A DNA stretch of 64,000 nt from Methylobacterium sp. CB376 (GTDB taxonomy: Bacteria > Pseudomonadota > Alphaproteobacteria > Rhizobiales > Beijerinckiaceae), in NCBI RefSeq assembly GCF_029714205.1, contig NZ_CP121648.1:6512501-6576500 (forward strand). Direction: 5' to 3'. A program made the position numbers and the translations under genes. Shown here piece by piece: positions 33,324 through 41,917 of the stretch. Below the pieces are notes generated by a model that saw only the letters and a program-made list of their open reading frames with translations, made no database searches and was not told the DNA's origin. How positions within the stretch are numbered: position 1 is the first letter of the stretch; each line of letters opens with the position of its first letter.

Positions 33324-33953
33324 TCAGCGCCCGTGGCGGGCGGCGAGCGCCTCAGCCAGGGCCAGGTCGTCGGGCGTGTTGAGGTTCAGGAACGGATCGA
33401 CCGGCTCGGACGGCCACGCCGCCTCGGCGGTGCCGTGCCGGGCGATCCACTGCCCGACCCGCCGCAAGCCCTCCGTCACCAAGGCCGCCCGCAGGTCGTC
33501 GCGCAGCGCGACCGGCCAGAGCCCGTCCACGTAATGCGCCCGGCCCCCCGACGCGGCCGTGGCGAGGGGCGTGCCGGCCGCCGCGCGGGCGGCGTGGAGC
33601 CGGGCCACGAAATCCCCCGGCAGGAAGGGCGTGTCGCCCGCCACCGTGGCCACGAAGGCGACGCCCGGGTGATGTGCGGCGGCGTGGTCGAGGCCGGCCA
33701 GCACCCCGGCGAGCGGACCGGGCGCGTCCGGCACCGAATCGGGCAGGACAGGCCCCGCGAAGGCGGGCCGGAAGCGCGCCGGATCGCCGTTGGCGCTCAG
33801 GACCACGCCCGCGGCGCATTGCGGCGCGAGCCGCGCGGCGACCCGCGCCAGCAGCGTCTCGCCGCCGAGCCGCAGCAGGGGCTTGTCGCCGCCCCCCATC
33901 CGCCGGGCGAGGCCGCCGCCCAGGATCACCCCGAGGGTGGGCGGGACGCTCAC
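33324..33953 (-). CDS. mobA: Molybdenum cofactor guanylyltransferase MobA
   Basis: The 209-residue enzyme attaches GMP to molybdopterin to make Mo-MGD/bis-MGD for DMSO-reductase-family enzymes such as formate dehydrogenase. LGVILGGGLARRMGGGDKPLLRLGG is the nucleotidyltransferase signature loop, FVATVAGDTPFLPGDF holds the metal-binding Asp, and DPFLNLNTPDDLALAEAL is the typical C-terminus. GTG 33953 overlaps the stop of the upstream mrp gene by 4 nt, so the two are translationally coupled. Confidence 0.92.
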   Translation of the reverse strand: MSVPPTLGVILGGGLARRMGGGDKPLLRLGGETLLARVAARLAPQCAAGVVLSANGDPARFRPAFAGPVLPDSVPDAPGPLAGVLAGLDHAAAHHPGVAFVATVAGDTPFLPGDFVARLHAARAAAGTPLATAASGGRAHYVDGLWPVALRDDLRAALVTEGLRRVGQWIARHGTAEAAWPSEPVDPFLNLNTPDDLALAEALAARHGR

Positions 33954-35074
33954 TCGATGACGATCCGCGGCGGCGTGCGGCCGGCGGGAGCCCCCGACAG
34001 GCCCGCCCAGAGGCGCGCCGCGATCTCCCGGTAGATCGCGGCCTGGGGCCCGTCCGGGTCCACCGCCACGACGGGACGGCCCGCATCCGAGGATTCGCGG
34101 ATCGCCATCGTCAGCGGCACCTCGCCGAGGAAGGGCACGCCGAGGCGCTCCGCCTCGTGGCGCGCCCCGCCATGCCCGAAGATGGCCGAGGCCTGCCCGC
34201 AATGCGGGCAGACGAAGGTCGCCATGTTCTCGACGATGCCGAGGATCGGCACCTCGACCCGCTTGAACATCGTCACGCCCCGCCGCGCGTCGATCAGCGC
34301 GAGGTCCTGCGGCGTCGAGACGATCACCGCGCCCGCGAGCGGGGTCGCCTGGGCCAGGGTGAGCTGCGCGTCGCCGGTGCCGGGGGGCATGTCGACCACC
34401 AGCACGTCGAGGTCGCCCCAGGCCACCTCGCGCAGGAGTTGGGTGAGGGCCGATTGCACCATCGGCCCGCGCCAGATCATCGCCGTCTCGGCCTGGATCA
34501 GGAAGCCGATCGACATCACCGGCATGCCGTAGCCGGAGAGGGGCACGATCCGCTGGCCCTCCGGCGTCGACACCGTCTCGGGCTTCCGGTCGAGGCCGAA
34601 CAGCTTGGGCACCGAGGGGCCGTAGATGTCGGCATCGAGCAGGCCGACCTTCAGGCCCTGCGCCTTCAGGGCCAGGGCGAGGTTGCATGCGGTGGTCGAC
34701 TTGCCGACCCCGCCCTTGCCGGAAGCCACCGCGACCACGTGGCGGATGCCGGGCAGCGCCGGCCCGGGCCGGGGCGCCCCGCCGGGACCGGCCGGCCGCT
34801 TCGGCGGTTGCGGCCGGGCCTGCGGCCGCTCGGACGTGAGGCTCGCGAGCGCGCCCGTCACCCCCGGCAGCCTGAGCACGGCGACCTCGGCGGCCCGCCG
34901 CACCGCCTCGAAGGCCTCGGCCTCGCTCGGATCGATCCCGATCGAGAACATCACCCGGTCGCCCGGGCCGATCACGATCTCGGAGAGGCGCCCCGAGGCC
35001 GGAAGCGGAGTGCCCTTCTGGTCCACCGTCACGCCCGACAGCGCCTGCAGCACGTCCTCACGGGTGATCGCCAC
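33950..35074 (-). CDS. mrp: Mrp/ApbC-type Fe-S cluster carrier ATPase
   Basis: The 374-residue protein has an N-terminal DUF59/MIP18 domain (residues 1-85), a Pro-rich linker, and a P-loop domain with SGKGGVGKST (118-127), DADIYGPSVPKLFGLD and DMPPGTGDAQLTLAQ. The CPHC pair further on binds the [4Fe-4S] cluster in the dimer. It delivers Fe-S clusters to cytosolic apoproteins. The start is GTG 35074, with AGGAG about 10 nt upstream. It forms an operon with mobA. Confidence 0.93.
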   Translation of the reverse strand: MAITREDVLQALSGVTVDQKGTPLPASGRLSEIVIGPGDRVMFSIGIDPSEAEAFEAVRRAAEVAVLRLPGVTGALASLTSERPQARPQPPKRPAGPGGAPRPGPALPGIRHVVAVASGKGGVGKSTTACNLALALKAQGLKVGLLDADIYGPSVPKLFGLDRKPETVSTPEGQRIVPLSGYGMPVMSIGFLIQAETAMIWRGPMVQSALTQLLREVAWGDLDVLVVDMPPGTGDAQLTLAQATPLAGAVIVSTPQDLALIDARRGVTMFKRVEVPILGIVENMATFVCPHCGQASAIFGHGGARHEAERLGVPFLGEVPLTMAIRESSDAGRPVVAVDPDGPQAAIYREIAARLWAGLSGAPAGRTPPRIVIE

Positions 35075-35267
35075 GTCTCGTCACTCCTGGCGGGCGGGAA
35101 GGCGCCCGGTCCCTCATGCGTGCATGTAACCTTGCGGGTGCGAAACACCAGAGTGCGCCGGCGCGCGGCTTGGATCGGGCGAATGCGCTTCAAGGCGGCT
35201 CCAAGGATTCCGTCGCCCGCCGCGTCCAAGGGGGCGAGCGCGGCCGCGGGGCCGCCGGGATCGTCCG

Positions 35268-35870
35268 ATGCGGGACCTCGCCATGCTCCACCCCGACACG
35301 CCGCCGGCTTCCCCGAAGGCCGCGATCCCGCCGCCCGATCCCGACGCGGACCTGGTCGCGCGAGCGGGGCAGGGCGATCGAGCGGCCTTCGAGACGCTGC
35401 TGCGGCGCCACTACGACCGGCTGCACCGCGTCGCGTGGCGCATGACCGGCTCCCGGGAGGATGCGGAGGACCTCGTGCAGGAGGTCTGCTGCGCCCTGCC
35501 GGCCAAGCTCGCCGGGTTCCGGGGCGAGGCGCGGGTCGCGACCTGGCTCACCGGGATCCTGATCAATGCCTGCCGCGACCATCACCGCCGCCGGGGCGCG
35601 CTGGACCGGCTCCGGCGGGGGCTCGCCGTCTGGGCCGGCCTCGCCCGGCCCCCCGACGGACGCGACCTCTACCGGCGGTCTTGGCTCGCAGGGGAACTCG
35701 CCCGGCTCGACCCGGCCCTGCGCGCGACCGTCATCCTGGTCCACGGCGAGGGACTGACCCACGCCGAGGCGGCCGCCGTTCTCGGCCTCGCCGAATCCAC
35801 CGTCTCGTGGCGCCTGCACGACCTGCGCCGCCGTCTCAAGGCCTCCGGGGAGGAAAGCCATGGCGCCTGA
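35268..35870 (+). CDS. ECF-type RNA polymerase sigma factor
   Basis: A 200-residue sigma-70 family protein. Region 2 is DLVARAGQGDRAAFETLLRRHYDRLHRVAWRMTGSREDAEDLVQEVCCALPAKLAGFRGEARVATWLTGILINACRDHHRR, and region 4 is ELARLDPALRATVILVHGEGLTHAEAAAVLGLAESTVSWRLHDLRRRL. The downstream gene starts inside it (11 nt overlap), the arrangement usual for an ECF factor and its anti-sigma. ATG 35268 is chosen; a second ATG at 35283 is possible. The stimulus is unknown. Confidence 0.9.
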   Translation: MRDLAMLHPDTPPASPKAAIPPPDPDADLVARAGQGDRAAFETLLRRHYDRLHRVAWRMTGSREDAEDLVQEVCCALPAKLAGFRGEARVATWLTGILINACRDHHRRRGALDRLRRGLAVWAGLARPPDGRDLYRRSWLAGELARLDPALRATVILVHGEGLTHAEAAAVLGLAESTVSWRLHDLRRRLKASGEESHGA

Positions 35871-38022
35871 TCCCGCCCTCACGCCCCCGCCCGCCCCCTC
35901 GCCGCAGGCGCGCGAGCGCGCGGTCGCGGCGGCGCTCGCGCGCTTCGACGCGCTGCACGGCGAGGCTCAAGGATCCGGTGTCCAAGGATCCTGTGTCCAA
36001 GGATCCGGCGCGCCGGTGCGTCCGAGGGAGCGGCAGATCCTCGGGAGACCTCCCCTCATGCGCCGCGCCCGCCCGCTCATCGCCGCCGCCCTGATGACCG
36101 CGCTCGCCGGTCCCGCCGCCTGGACCATCCTGCGCGAGGATCGCGCCCGCGAGGATCGCGCCCGCGAGGATGCCGAACCGCCCGCACCCGCCGCCCCGGC
36201 CTCCGGGGCGGACCGGCAGAATTCCGCCGGGCCCGAGGCCCGACCCGCGCCCCGGGCGCAGGCCGCGCCGATCCCGGACGCGGCGCCGCCCCCGCCGGTC
36301 CTGACCCCGCCGGTCCTGCCCGCGCCGCGCCCGGCCGCTCCGCCCGCCGCCGTCGCGCCCCGGGCGGCGGGCGCGCCGCCGGTTCCCGCCCCCGCGCCGG
36401 ACCGGAACCGCGCCGGCGAGGCCGATGCGGGCCGCACCCTCCAGGCCTTCCGGTCCTCGGGAGGCTTCCGGTTCGAGGCCTCGCCGCGAGGACCGGCCGC
36501 GATGGCCCGGGCGGCCGGCGAGACCGCCCCGGTCCCGTCCGAGCCCGTCGGCCGCGACCGCTTCGCCAACGCGCCGGAGGGGGGCTTCCGCATCACCCGC
36601 GAGGCCCCGGTCTCGACCGTCTCCCTCGGGGTGGACACGGCCTCATACGGCATCGTGCGCGACGCCCTGAACCGCAACCACCTGCCGCCGCCCGCGGCGG
36701 TGCGCACCGAGGAATTGATCAACTACTTTCCCTACGCCTATCCGGCGCCGGCGAGCCCCGACGCGCCGTTCCGGGTGACGGCCTCGGTCTTTCCGAGCCC
36801 CTGGGCCGAGGGCCGCAAGCTCCTCCACATCGGCATCCGGGGCTACGCGGTCGCCCCGGCCGAGCGCCCGCCGGCGAACCTCGTCTTCCTGGTCGACACG
36901 TCCGGCTCGATGGCGGCGCCCAACCGGCTGCCCCTGGTCAAGCAATCCCTCGCCATGCTGCTCACGACCCTGGATGCCCGCGACCGCGTCGCCCTCGTCG
37001 CCTATGCGGGCGAGGTCGGCACCGTGCTGGAGCCGACGCCCGCCGGCGAGGCGGGCCGGATCCTGGCGGCGATCGAGACCCTGCAGGCGCATGGCAGCAC
37101 GGCGGGCGGGGAGGGGATCCGGCAGGCCTACGCCCTCGCGGCGCGCCACTTCGACCCGAAGGCGGTCAACCGGGTGATCCTCGCCACCGACGGCGATTTC
37201 AACGTCGGCATCACCGGCCGGGACGAGTTGACCGGCTTCGTCGCCCGCGAGCGCCGGAAGGGCATCTTCCTGTCGGTCCTCGGCTTCGGGATGGGCAACC
37301 TCAACGACGCGCTGATGCAGGCCCTGGCCAAGGACGGCAACGGCGTCGCCGCCCACATCGACACCGCCCAGGAGGCCCGCAAGGTGCTGGTGGAGGAGGC
37401 GACCTCGACCCTGATCCCGATCGCCAGGGACGTGAAGATCCAGGTCGAGTTCAATCCCGCGACCGTGGCCGAGTACCGGCTGATCGGCTACGAGACCCGC
37501 CCCCTCGACCGGGCCGATTTCGCCAACGACGAGGCCGATGCCGGCGAGGTGGGCTCCGGCCAGACCGTGACGGCCCTCTACGAGATCGTGCCCGCGGACG
37601 GGAAGCGGGTGACCGGCGACCTGCGCTACGCCCCCCACGAGGCGGCGCCCGCCCCGGCCAGCCGCGACTACGCCCACGTGGCGATCCGCTTCAAGCGCCC
37701 GGACGCGCGCGAGAGCACACTGATCGAGACGCCGGTCGGCCCGGAGGGGGAGGCCGCGCGCTTCGCCGAGGCGCCGCAGGAGGCCCGGTTCGCCGCCGCG
37801 GTCGCGGCCTTCGGGCAGATCCTGCGCGGGGGCAAGCATACCGGCCGCTTCTCCCTCGACGACGTGATCCGCATCGCCGCCCCGGCCCGGGGGGACGACC
37901 CTTTCGGCTACCGGGCGGAGTTCCTCGGCCTCGTGCGGGCGGCCAAGGTCGCGCCGGGCCTGCCCGCCCAGAACCTGCCCGCCCAGAACCTGCCCGGCGC
38001 GGGCCTGCCCGGGCCGCGGTGA
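35860..38022 (+). CDS. Membrane-anchored VWA-domain protein (YfbK-like), sigma-factor partner
   Basis: The 720-residue protein has a short cytoplasmic N-terminus (ARERAVAAALARFDALHGEA), one membrane helix near residue 75 (PLIAAALMTALAGPAAW) and a long Pro/Ala linker. Next come a von Willebrand N-terminal segment (SLGVDTASYGIVRDALNRNHLPPPAAVRTEELINYFPY), a VWA domain with the MIDAS DTSGSM at residues 346-351, and a DUF3520-like C-terminus (GYRAEFLGLVRAAK). Its coupling to the ECF sigma gene and its topology suggest it may act as anti-sigma or signal receptor. That is inference, since no zinc anti-sigma motif is seen. Several 15 bp tandem duplications lie within it. Confidence 0.85.
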   Translation: MAPDPALTPPPAPSPQARERAVAAALARFDALHGEAQGSGVQGSCVQGSGAPVRPRERQILGRPPLMRRARPLIAAALMTALAGPAAWTILREDRAREDRAREDAEPPAPAAPASGADRQNSAGPEARPAPRAQAAPIPDAAPPPPVLTPPVLPAPRPAAPPAAVAPRAAGAPPVPAPAPDRNRAGEADAGRTLQAFRSSGGFRFEASPRGPAAMARAAGETAPVPSEPVGRDRFANAPEGGFRITREAPVSTVSLGVDTASYGIVRDALNRNHLPPPAAVRTEELINYFPYAYPAPASPDAPFRVTASVFPSPWAEGRKLLHIGIRGYAVAPAERPPANLVFLVDTSGSMAAPNRLPLVKQSLAMLLTTLDARDRVALVAYAGEVGTVLEPTPAGEAGRILAAIETLQAHGSTAGGEGIRQAYALAARHFDPKAVNRVILATDGDFNVGITGRDELTGFVARERRKGIFLSVLGFGMGNLNDALMQALAKDGNGVAAHIDTAQEARKVLVEEATSTLIPIARDVKIQVEFNPATVAEYRLIGYETRPLDRADFANDEADAGEVGSGQTVTALYEIVPADGKRVTGDLRYAPHEAAPAPASRDYAHVAIRFKRPDARESTLIETPVGPEGEAARFAEAPQEARFAAAVAAFGQILRGGKHTGRFSLDDVIRIAAPARGDDPFGYRAEFLGLVRAAKVAPGLPAQNLPAQNLPGAGLPGPR
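35969..36010 (+). repeat. 15 bp tandem repeat in the VWA gene
   Basis: AAGGATCCGGTGTCC-type units start at 35969, 35984 and 35999. A second array, GCGAGGATCGCGCCC, lies at 36136-36174, and CCCGCCCAGAACCTG is doubled at about 37966-37996. All are multiples of three, so the frame survives. Confidence 0.75.
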
Positions 38023-38121
38023 GGGGCCGCGCCTCCTGTGCTGCACCGCACCGCCGGGCCCCGGCCGGCGCCGTATTCCGGTCGCCAGCAGAACGGACCT
38101 GCCAAGCCCACGGAGGCAGCC

Positions 38122-38211
38122 ATGCGCGAGCGGATCGAGGATCTCGGCTTCATCATCAAGATCGCCGGACTGGCGATGCTGGGCAGCCTGCTCACCAGCC
38201 TGTTCGCCTGA
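38122..38211 (+). CDS. 29-residue membrane peptide, unknown
   Basis: The peptide has a short charged start (MRERIEDLGF) followed by a single hydrophobic helix (IIKIAGLAMLGSLLTSLFA). GGAGGCAGC immediately before the ATG is a strong ribosome site. It stands alone 100 bp after the VWA gene and is followed by the dispersed repeat. Small single-helix proteins like this often regulate membrane complexes. No family known to me. Confidence 0.5.
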   Translation: MRERIEDLGFIIKIAGLAMLGSLLTSLFA

Positions 38212-38288
38212 TCCGGGATCCGCTTGATCGAAGCGGATCCCGGATCCCAAGCCCGCGCGGCGCCTGAGCGACGCCGACATCCGCATGG
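38211..38288 (+). repeat. Dispersed intergenic repeat copy
   Basis: It begins with a palindromic lead (GATCCGGGATCCGCTT and its complement AAGCGGATCCCGGATC), followed by the shared AAGCCCGCGCGGCGCCTGAG unit and CATCCGCAT. The lead can fold into a hairpin directly downstream of the 29-residue ORF. Confidence 0.7.
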
Positions 38289-38377
38289 CCGAGATGGGAG
38301 ATGGCGCAGCCATCAACCGGATGGCGGATGAGGCGCCCGCGTCCCGACCCGGGGCGGCTCCCCGCGAGGGCGCCGCG

Positions 38378-38659
38378 TCAGGCCCGGGAGGCCGGGCCGT
38401 AGAGGAGATGCCGGAAGGCGCTGCGGATCGGCGCCTCCGGCTCCTCCAGGAGAGGGCCCCGGTCGGCCCCGATCCCGTCCGCGAGGAGCTGGGCCGCGAA
38501 GACCGCCCCGGCCTCGCCGGTCATCCGCTCCTCGACCCGGTCGAGCAGGCGCTCGGCCTCCTCCGCTCCCAGGAGCTTTGCCCGCAGCAGCGTGCGCATT
38601 AGTTCCGTCGTGAGCGCCTCGAGCGCCCGGAGCCGGTCTTCGAGTTCGAGCGTCCCCAC
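38378..38659 (-). CDS. Small helical protein, unknown
   Basis: A 93-residue acidic, helical protein (LEDRLRALEALTTELMRTLLRAKLLGAEEAERLLDRVEERMTGEAGAVFAAQLLADGIG) with coiled-coil character. GTG 38659 is chosen because AGGGGGACGCC lies just upstream; an ATG at 38710 would add 17 residues without a site. It is next to the SDR gene, same strand. I do not recognise a family. Confidence 0.6.
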   Translation of the reverse strand: MGTLELEDRLRALEALTTELMRTLLRAKLLGAEEAERLLDRVEERMTGEAGAVFAAQLLADGIGADRGPLLEEPEAPIRSAFRHLLYGPASRA

Positions 38660-38777
38660 GGCGTCCCCCTGGCGGGTTGATATCCCGCTATCCTCGCCGG
38701 GAGGTTGCAACGTCCCGCAAACGCGGTCGCTCGATTTCGAGCGATGCCGCGTGGTCCGGACGGCGGCCGCCCGCGGC

Positions 38778-39560
38778 TCAGACCGACCGGATCGCGCCGC
38801 CGTCGACCCGGATCATGCTGCCGGTGACGTAGGAGGCCCGCGCGGAGGCGAGGAAGCAGGCCACGTCGGCGAATTCCTGCACGCGGCCGTAGCGGCGGGC
38901 GGGGATCGCCGCGCGGGCGGCCTCGGCGATCTCGGCCGGGCTCTTGCCCTGCGCCTTGGCGTTGGCGGCGTCGAGCTCGCCGGTCCGGTCGGTCTCGATG
39001 CGGCCCGGCAGGATCATGTTGACGGTGACGCCCTCGGCCGCGACCTCGCTCGCCAGCGTCTTCGCCCAGCCGGCCAGCGAGGCGCGCAGCGCGTTCGACA
39101 TCACGAGGTTGGGGATCGGCTGCTCGACGCCGCTCGACGCCACGATCAGGATGCGCCCGAAGCCGCCCTGCCGCATGCCCGGCAGGACGAGGCCGGCGAG
39201 CCGGATCACCGGCACCACCATGGCGTCGAATTGCGGCGCCCAGGCCTCCGGCGCCACATTGGTCGCCTGGCCGGCCGGCGGGCCACCCGTGTTGGCGACC
39301 AGGATGTCGACCCCGCCGAGATGCTGCTGCGCGGCCGCGTGGATCGCCTCGACGCTGTCCTTCAGGTCGCCCGCGACCGCGAAGGCGCGGCCCTGGCCGC
39401 GGGCGTTGATGGCCGCCACCGCCTGGTCCAGGCGCTCGCCGCTGCGCGCCGCGAGGAGGACGTTCGCCCCCTCCGCGGCGAGACCCTCGGCGATGCCGCG
39501 CCCGAGGCCGCGGCTCGACGCCAGGACGATGGCGCGCTTGCCCGTGAGGCCGAGATCCAT
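38778..39560 (-). CDS. SDR-family oxidoreductase, atypical active site
   Basis: The 260-residue protein has the Rossmann fold of short-chain dehydrogenases: ASSRGLGRGIAEGLAAEGANVLLAAR for the cofactor, VANTGGPPAG as the NNAG-like strand and IRVDGGAIRSV at the C-terminus. The usual YxxxK is missing: the aligned stretch reads NLVMSNALRASLAGWAK, with Asn in place of Tyr. A recognised SDR subgroup has this pattern and its reaction is uncertain. ATG 39560 follows GGAGGACACCCC. NAD(P) binding is likely; catalysis by the classical mechanism is not. Confidence 0.82.
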   Translation of the reverse strand: MDLGLTGKRAIVLASSRGLGRGIAEGLAAEGANVLLAARSGERLDQAVAAINARGQGRAFAVAGDLKDSVEAIHAAAQQHLGGVDILVANTGGPPAGQATNVAPEAWAPQFDAMVVPVIRLAGLVLPGMRQGGFGRILIVASSGVEQPIPNLVMSNALRASLAGWAKTLASEVAAEGVTVNMILPGRIETDRTGELDAANAKAQGKSPAEIAEAARAAIPARRYGRVQEFADVACFLASARASYVTGSMIRVDGGAIRSV

Positions 39561-39586
39561 GGGGTGTCCTCCGTTCCAATCATAAG

Positions 39587-39802
39587 CTGTCCGGAAGATC
39601 ACTTCCGGCCAGCGCATGACAAGCCCGCGCGGCGCGTGAGCGAGGCCGAAATCCGCATTGCGACGCAATCCGTCGGATCACGAGCCCGCGCGGCGCTTGA
39701 GCGAAGCCGAAATCCGCATTGCGACGCAATCCGTCGGATCACGAGCCCGCGCGGCGCTTGAGCGAAGCCGAAATCCGCATTGCGACGCAATCCGTCGGAT
39801 TT
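39587..39802 (+). repeat. Three tandem copies of the 61 bp dispersed repeat
   Basis: Units start at 39622, 39683 and 39744 with a 61 bp period, each with AGCCCGCGCGGCGC, TGAGCGAAGCCGAAATCCGC and GACGCAATCCGTCGGAT. The first is preceded by the GCTGTCCGGAAGATCAC element also found at 14536-14552. Identity between the last two units is almost complete, pointing to recent amplification. It fills the gap between argH and the SDR gene. Confidence 0.9.
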
Positions 39803-39806
39803 CGGA

Positions 39807-41195
39807 TCACTGCGTGTCGCCGAGCGCGGCGAGCCAGCGCTCGGCCTGCGCCCGCACGTTGGCGGGCGCAGTGCCCCCATAGCTGGTGCGGCTCGCCACG
39901 GAATTCTCGACGCCGAGCACGGCGTAGACCGCCTCCGTGATGCGCGGCTCCTCCTCCCGCATCTCGGCGAGGCTCAGCGCCTCCAGCCCCACCCCCCGGG
40001 CCGAGGCCCTGCCGACGAGGCGGCCGGTGACGTGGTGGGCGTCGCGGAAGGGCAGGCCGAGTTCCCGCACCAGCCAGTCGGCGAGGTCGGTGGCGGTGGC
40101 GTAGCCCGCGCCCGCCGCCGCCTTCAGCACCTCCGGCACCGGCTCGAGGTCGCGCACCATCCCGGTCATCGCGGCGAGGCAGAGCGAGAGGGTCTGGAGC
40201 GCGTCGAAGGTGCCCTCCTTGTCCTCCTGCATGTCCTTCGAATAGGCGAGGGGCAGCCCCTTCATGACGATGAGGAGGCCGGCCAGCGCCCCGATCACCC
40301 GGCCGGCCTTGGCCCGCACCAGTTCGGCGGCGTCCGGGTTGCGCTTCTGCGGCATGATCGAGGAGCCGGTGGTGTAGCGGTCGGAGAGCCGCACGAAGCC
40401 GAACTGGGCCGAGGTCCAGACCACGATCTCCTCGGCGAAGCGCGACAGGTGCACGGCCGCGATCGCGGCGGCCGCGAGGGCTTCGAGGGCGAAGTCGCGG
40501 TCGGCGACCGAGTCGAGGGAATTCGCGGTCGGCCGGTCGAAGCCGAGCGCCGCCGCGGTGGCGTGGCGGTCGATCGGGAAGGAGGTGCCGGCGAGCGCCG
40601 CCGCGCCGAGCGGGCACTCGTTGAGCCGCGCGCGCGCGTCGCGGAAGCGCCCGCGGTCGCGGCCCAGCATCTCCACGTAGGCCAGCAGGTGGTGGCCGAA
40701 GGTGACGGGCTGGGCCGATTGCAGGTGGGTGAAGCCCGGCATCACGGTGCCGGAATGCGCGAGGGCGAGCGCCGCCAGCGCCCGCTGCAGGTCGGCGGCC
40801 TGGGCGTCGAGGGCGTCGAGGGTGTCGCGCACCCACAGGCGCATGTCGGTGGCGACCTGGTCGTTGCGCGAGCGGGCGGTGTGCAGGCGGCCCGCGGCCG
40901 GCCCGACGAGTTCGGTGAGCCGGCTCTCCACATTCATGTGGATGTCCTCGAGGGCGCGCTGGAACGTGAAGGCGCCGGACTCGATTTCCGCCTGGACCGT
41001 CTTGAGGCCGGCCTCGATCGCCGCCACATCCGCCTGCGGCAGGATCCCCGTCTTCCCCAGCATCGCCACGTGGGCGAGCGAGCCCCGGATGTCCTGGGGG
41101 GCGAGGCGCTTGTCGAAGCCGATGGAGGCGTTGATCTCCTCCATGATCTCGGCGGGGCCGCTCGCGAAGCGCCCGCCCCACATCCGGTTGCTCAT
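39807..41195 (-). CDS. argH: Argininosuccinate lyase
   Basis: The 462-residue enzyme splits argininosuccinate to arginine and fumarate, the last step of arginine synthesis. [30 protein letters not shown] is the standard start, [17 protein letters not shown] the N-terminal active-site segment, and [16 protein letters not shown] the fumarase-superfamily signature. The start codon at 41195-41193 shares the palindrome CATG with the start of the divergent tlpA-like gene, so the two genes overlap by 2 bp head to head. Both promoters must therefore lie inside the opposite gene, or both mRNAs are leaderless. Confidence 0.95.
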   Translation of the reverse strand: MSNRMWGGRFASGPAEIMEEINASIGFDKRLAPQDIRGSLAHVAMLGKTGILPQADVAAIEAGLKTVQAEIESGAFTFQRALEDIHMNVESRLTELVGPAAGRLHTARSRNDQVATDMRLWVRDTLDALDAQAADLQRALAALALAHSGTVMPGFTHLQSAQPVTFGHHLLAYVEMLGRDRGRFRDARARLNECPLGAAALAGTSFPIDRHATAAALGFDRPTANSLDSVADRDFALEALAAAAIAAVHLSRFAEEIVVWTSAQFGFVRLSDRYTTGSSIMPQKRNPDAAELVRAKAGRVIGALAGLLIVMKGLPLAYSKDMQEDKEGTFDALQTLSLCLAAMTGMVRDLEPVPEVLKAAAGAGYATATDLADWLVRELGLPFRDAHHVTGRLVGRASARGVGLEALSLAEMREEEPRITEAVYAVLGVENSVASRTSYGGTAPANVRAQAERWLAALGDTQ

Positions 41196-41847
41196 GTCCG
41201 CACCTCGTCTCGCCCGCACGCCGCTCGCCCTCGCCCTGGGAGGCGGGATCGCCGCCGCGGCACTGGCGCTCGGCGCCGCCCTATACGCCGCGGGCAGTCC
41301 GGGCAACAGCGGCGCCTGCCGGGCGGCCGCCGCGACCGCCGCCCGGGTGGCGCCCTTCTCCCGCGGCGAGGTCGCGGCGCTGCAGGTCGATCCCGCCCCC
41401 AGACCCGCCCCCGCCCTGTCCTTCACGGGGCCGGACGGCAGGCCGCGCAGCCTCGACGACCTCCGGGGGCGGACCGTGCTCCTGAACCTGTGGGCGACGT
41501 GGTGCGCCCCCTGCAAGGCCGAGATGCCGTCCCTCGACCGGCTCCAGGCGGCGCTCGGGGGGCCGGATTTCGAGGTCGTGGCGATCAACCTCGACACCCG
41601 CAACCCGGAGCGCCCGCCCGCTTGGCTGCGCGAGAACGGGATCGCGCGGCTCGCCTACTACGCCGATCCGGGCGGGCGCGTGCTGCCGGTGCTGCAGAAG
41701 AGCGGGGAGGTGGTGGGGCTGCCGACCACGCTCCTCCTCGACAAGGCCGGCTGCGAGATCGGCGTCATGAAGGGCCCGGCCGAGTGGGCGAGCGAGGACG
41801 GGCTCGCGCTGGTGCGGGCGGCGCTCGGCCGCCTGCCGCCGGGCTGA
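41194..41847 (+). CDS. TlpA-like membrane-anchored thioredoxin
   Basis: A 217-residue protein with an N-terminal anchor ([24 protein letters not shown]) and a periplasmic thioredoxin domain: [43 protein letters not shown] with the WCAPC redox pair, [11 protein letters not shown] and [11 protein letters not shown] with the cis-Pro. TlpA proteins reduce apo-cytochrome oxidase subunits or cytochrome c. ATG 41194 is the only start giving an intact anchor. The argH/tlpA divergent pairing is, from memory, common in this order of bacteria. Confidence 0.9.
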   Translation: MSAPRLARTPLALALGGGIAAAALALGAALYAAGSPGNSGACRAAAATAARVAPFSRGEVAALQVDPAPRPAPALSFTGPDGRPRSLDDLRGRTVLLNLWATWCAPCKAEMPSLDRLQAALGGPDFEVVAINLDTRNPERPPAWLRENGIARLAYYADPGGRVLPVLQKSGEVVGLPTTLLLDKAGCEIGVMKGPAEWASEDGLALVRAALGRLPPG

Positions 41848-41917
41848 GCGGGGCGCCCCTGCGGGCTCCCCGGCCCGCCCTGCGGGCCCCCCGGGCCGCC
41901 CTGCGGGCCGGCGGTGG

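Noticed and set aside
30098..33382. A single 1094-residue protein running from the DUF2793 start across the lysozyme gene
   Set aside because: After about 31575 it follows a shifted frame through the lysozyme and holin-like genes; the family ending and the lysozyme are clearly in other frames.
39622..39802. CRISPR array
   Set aside because: Three units are tandem with no unique spacers, and single copies are scattered in other gaps, so it is a REP-like repeat.
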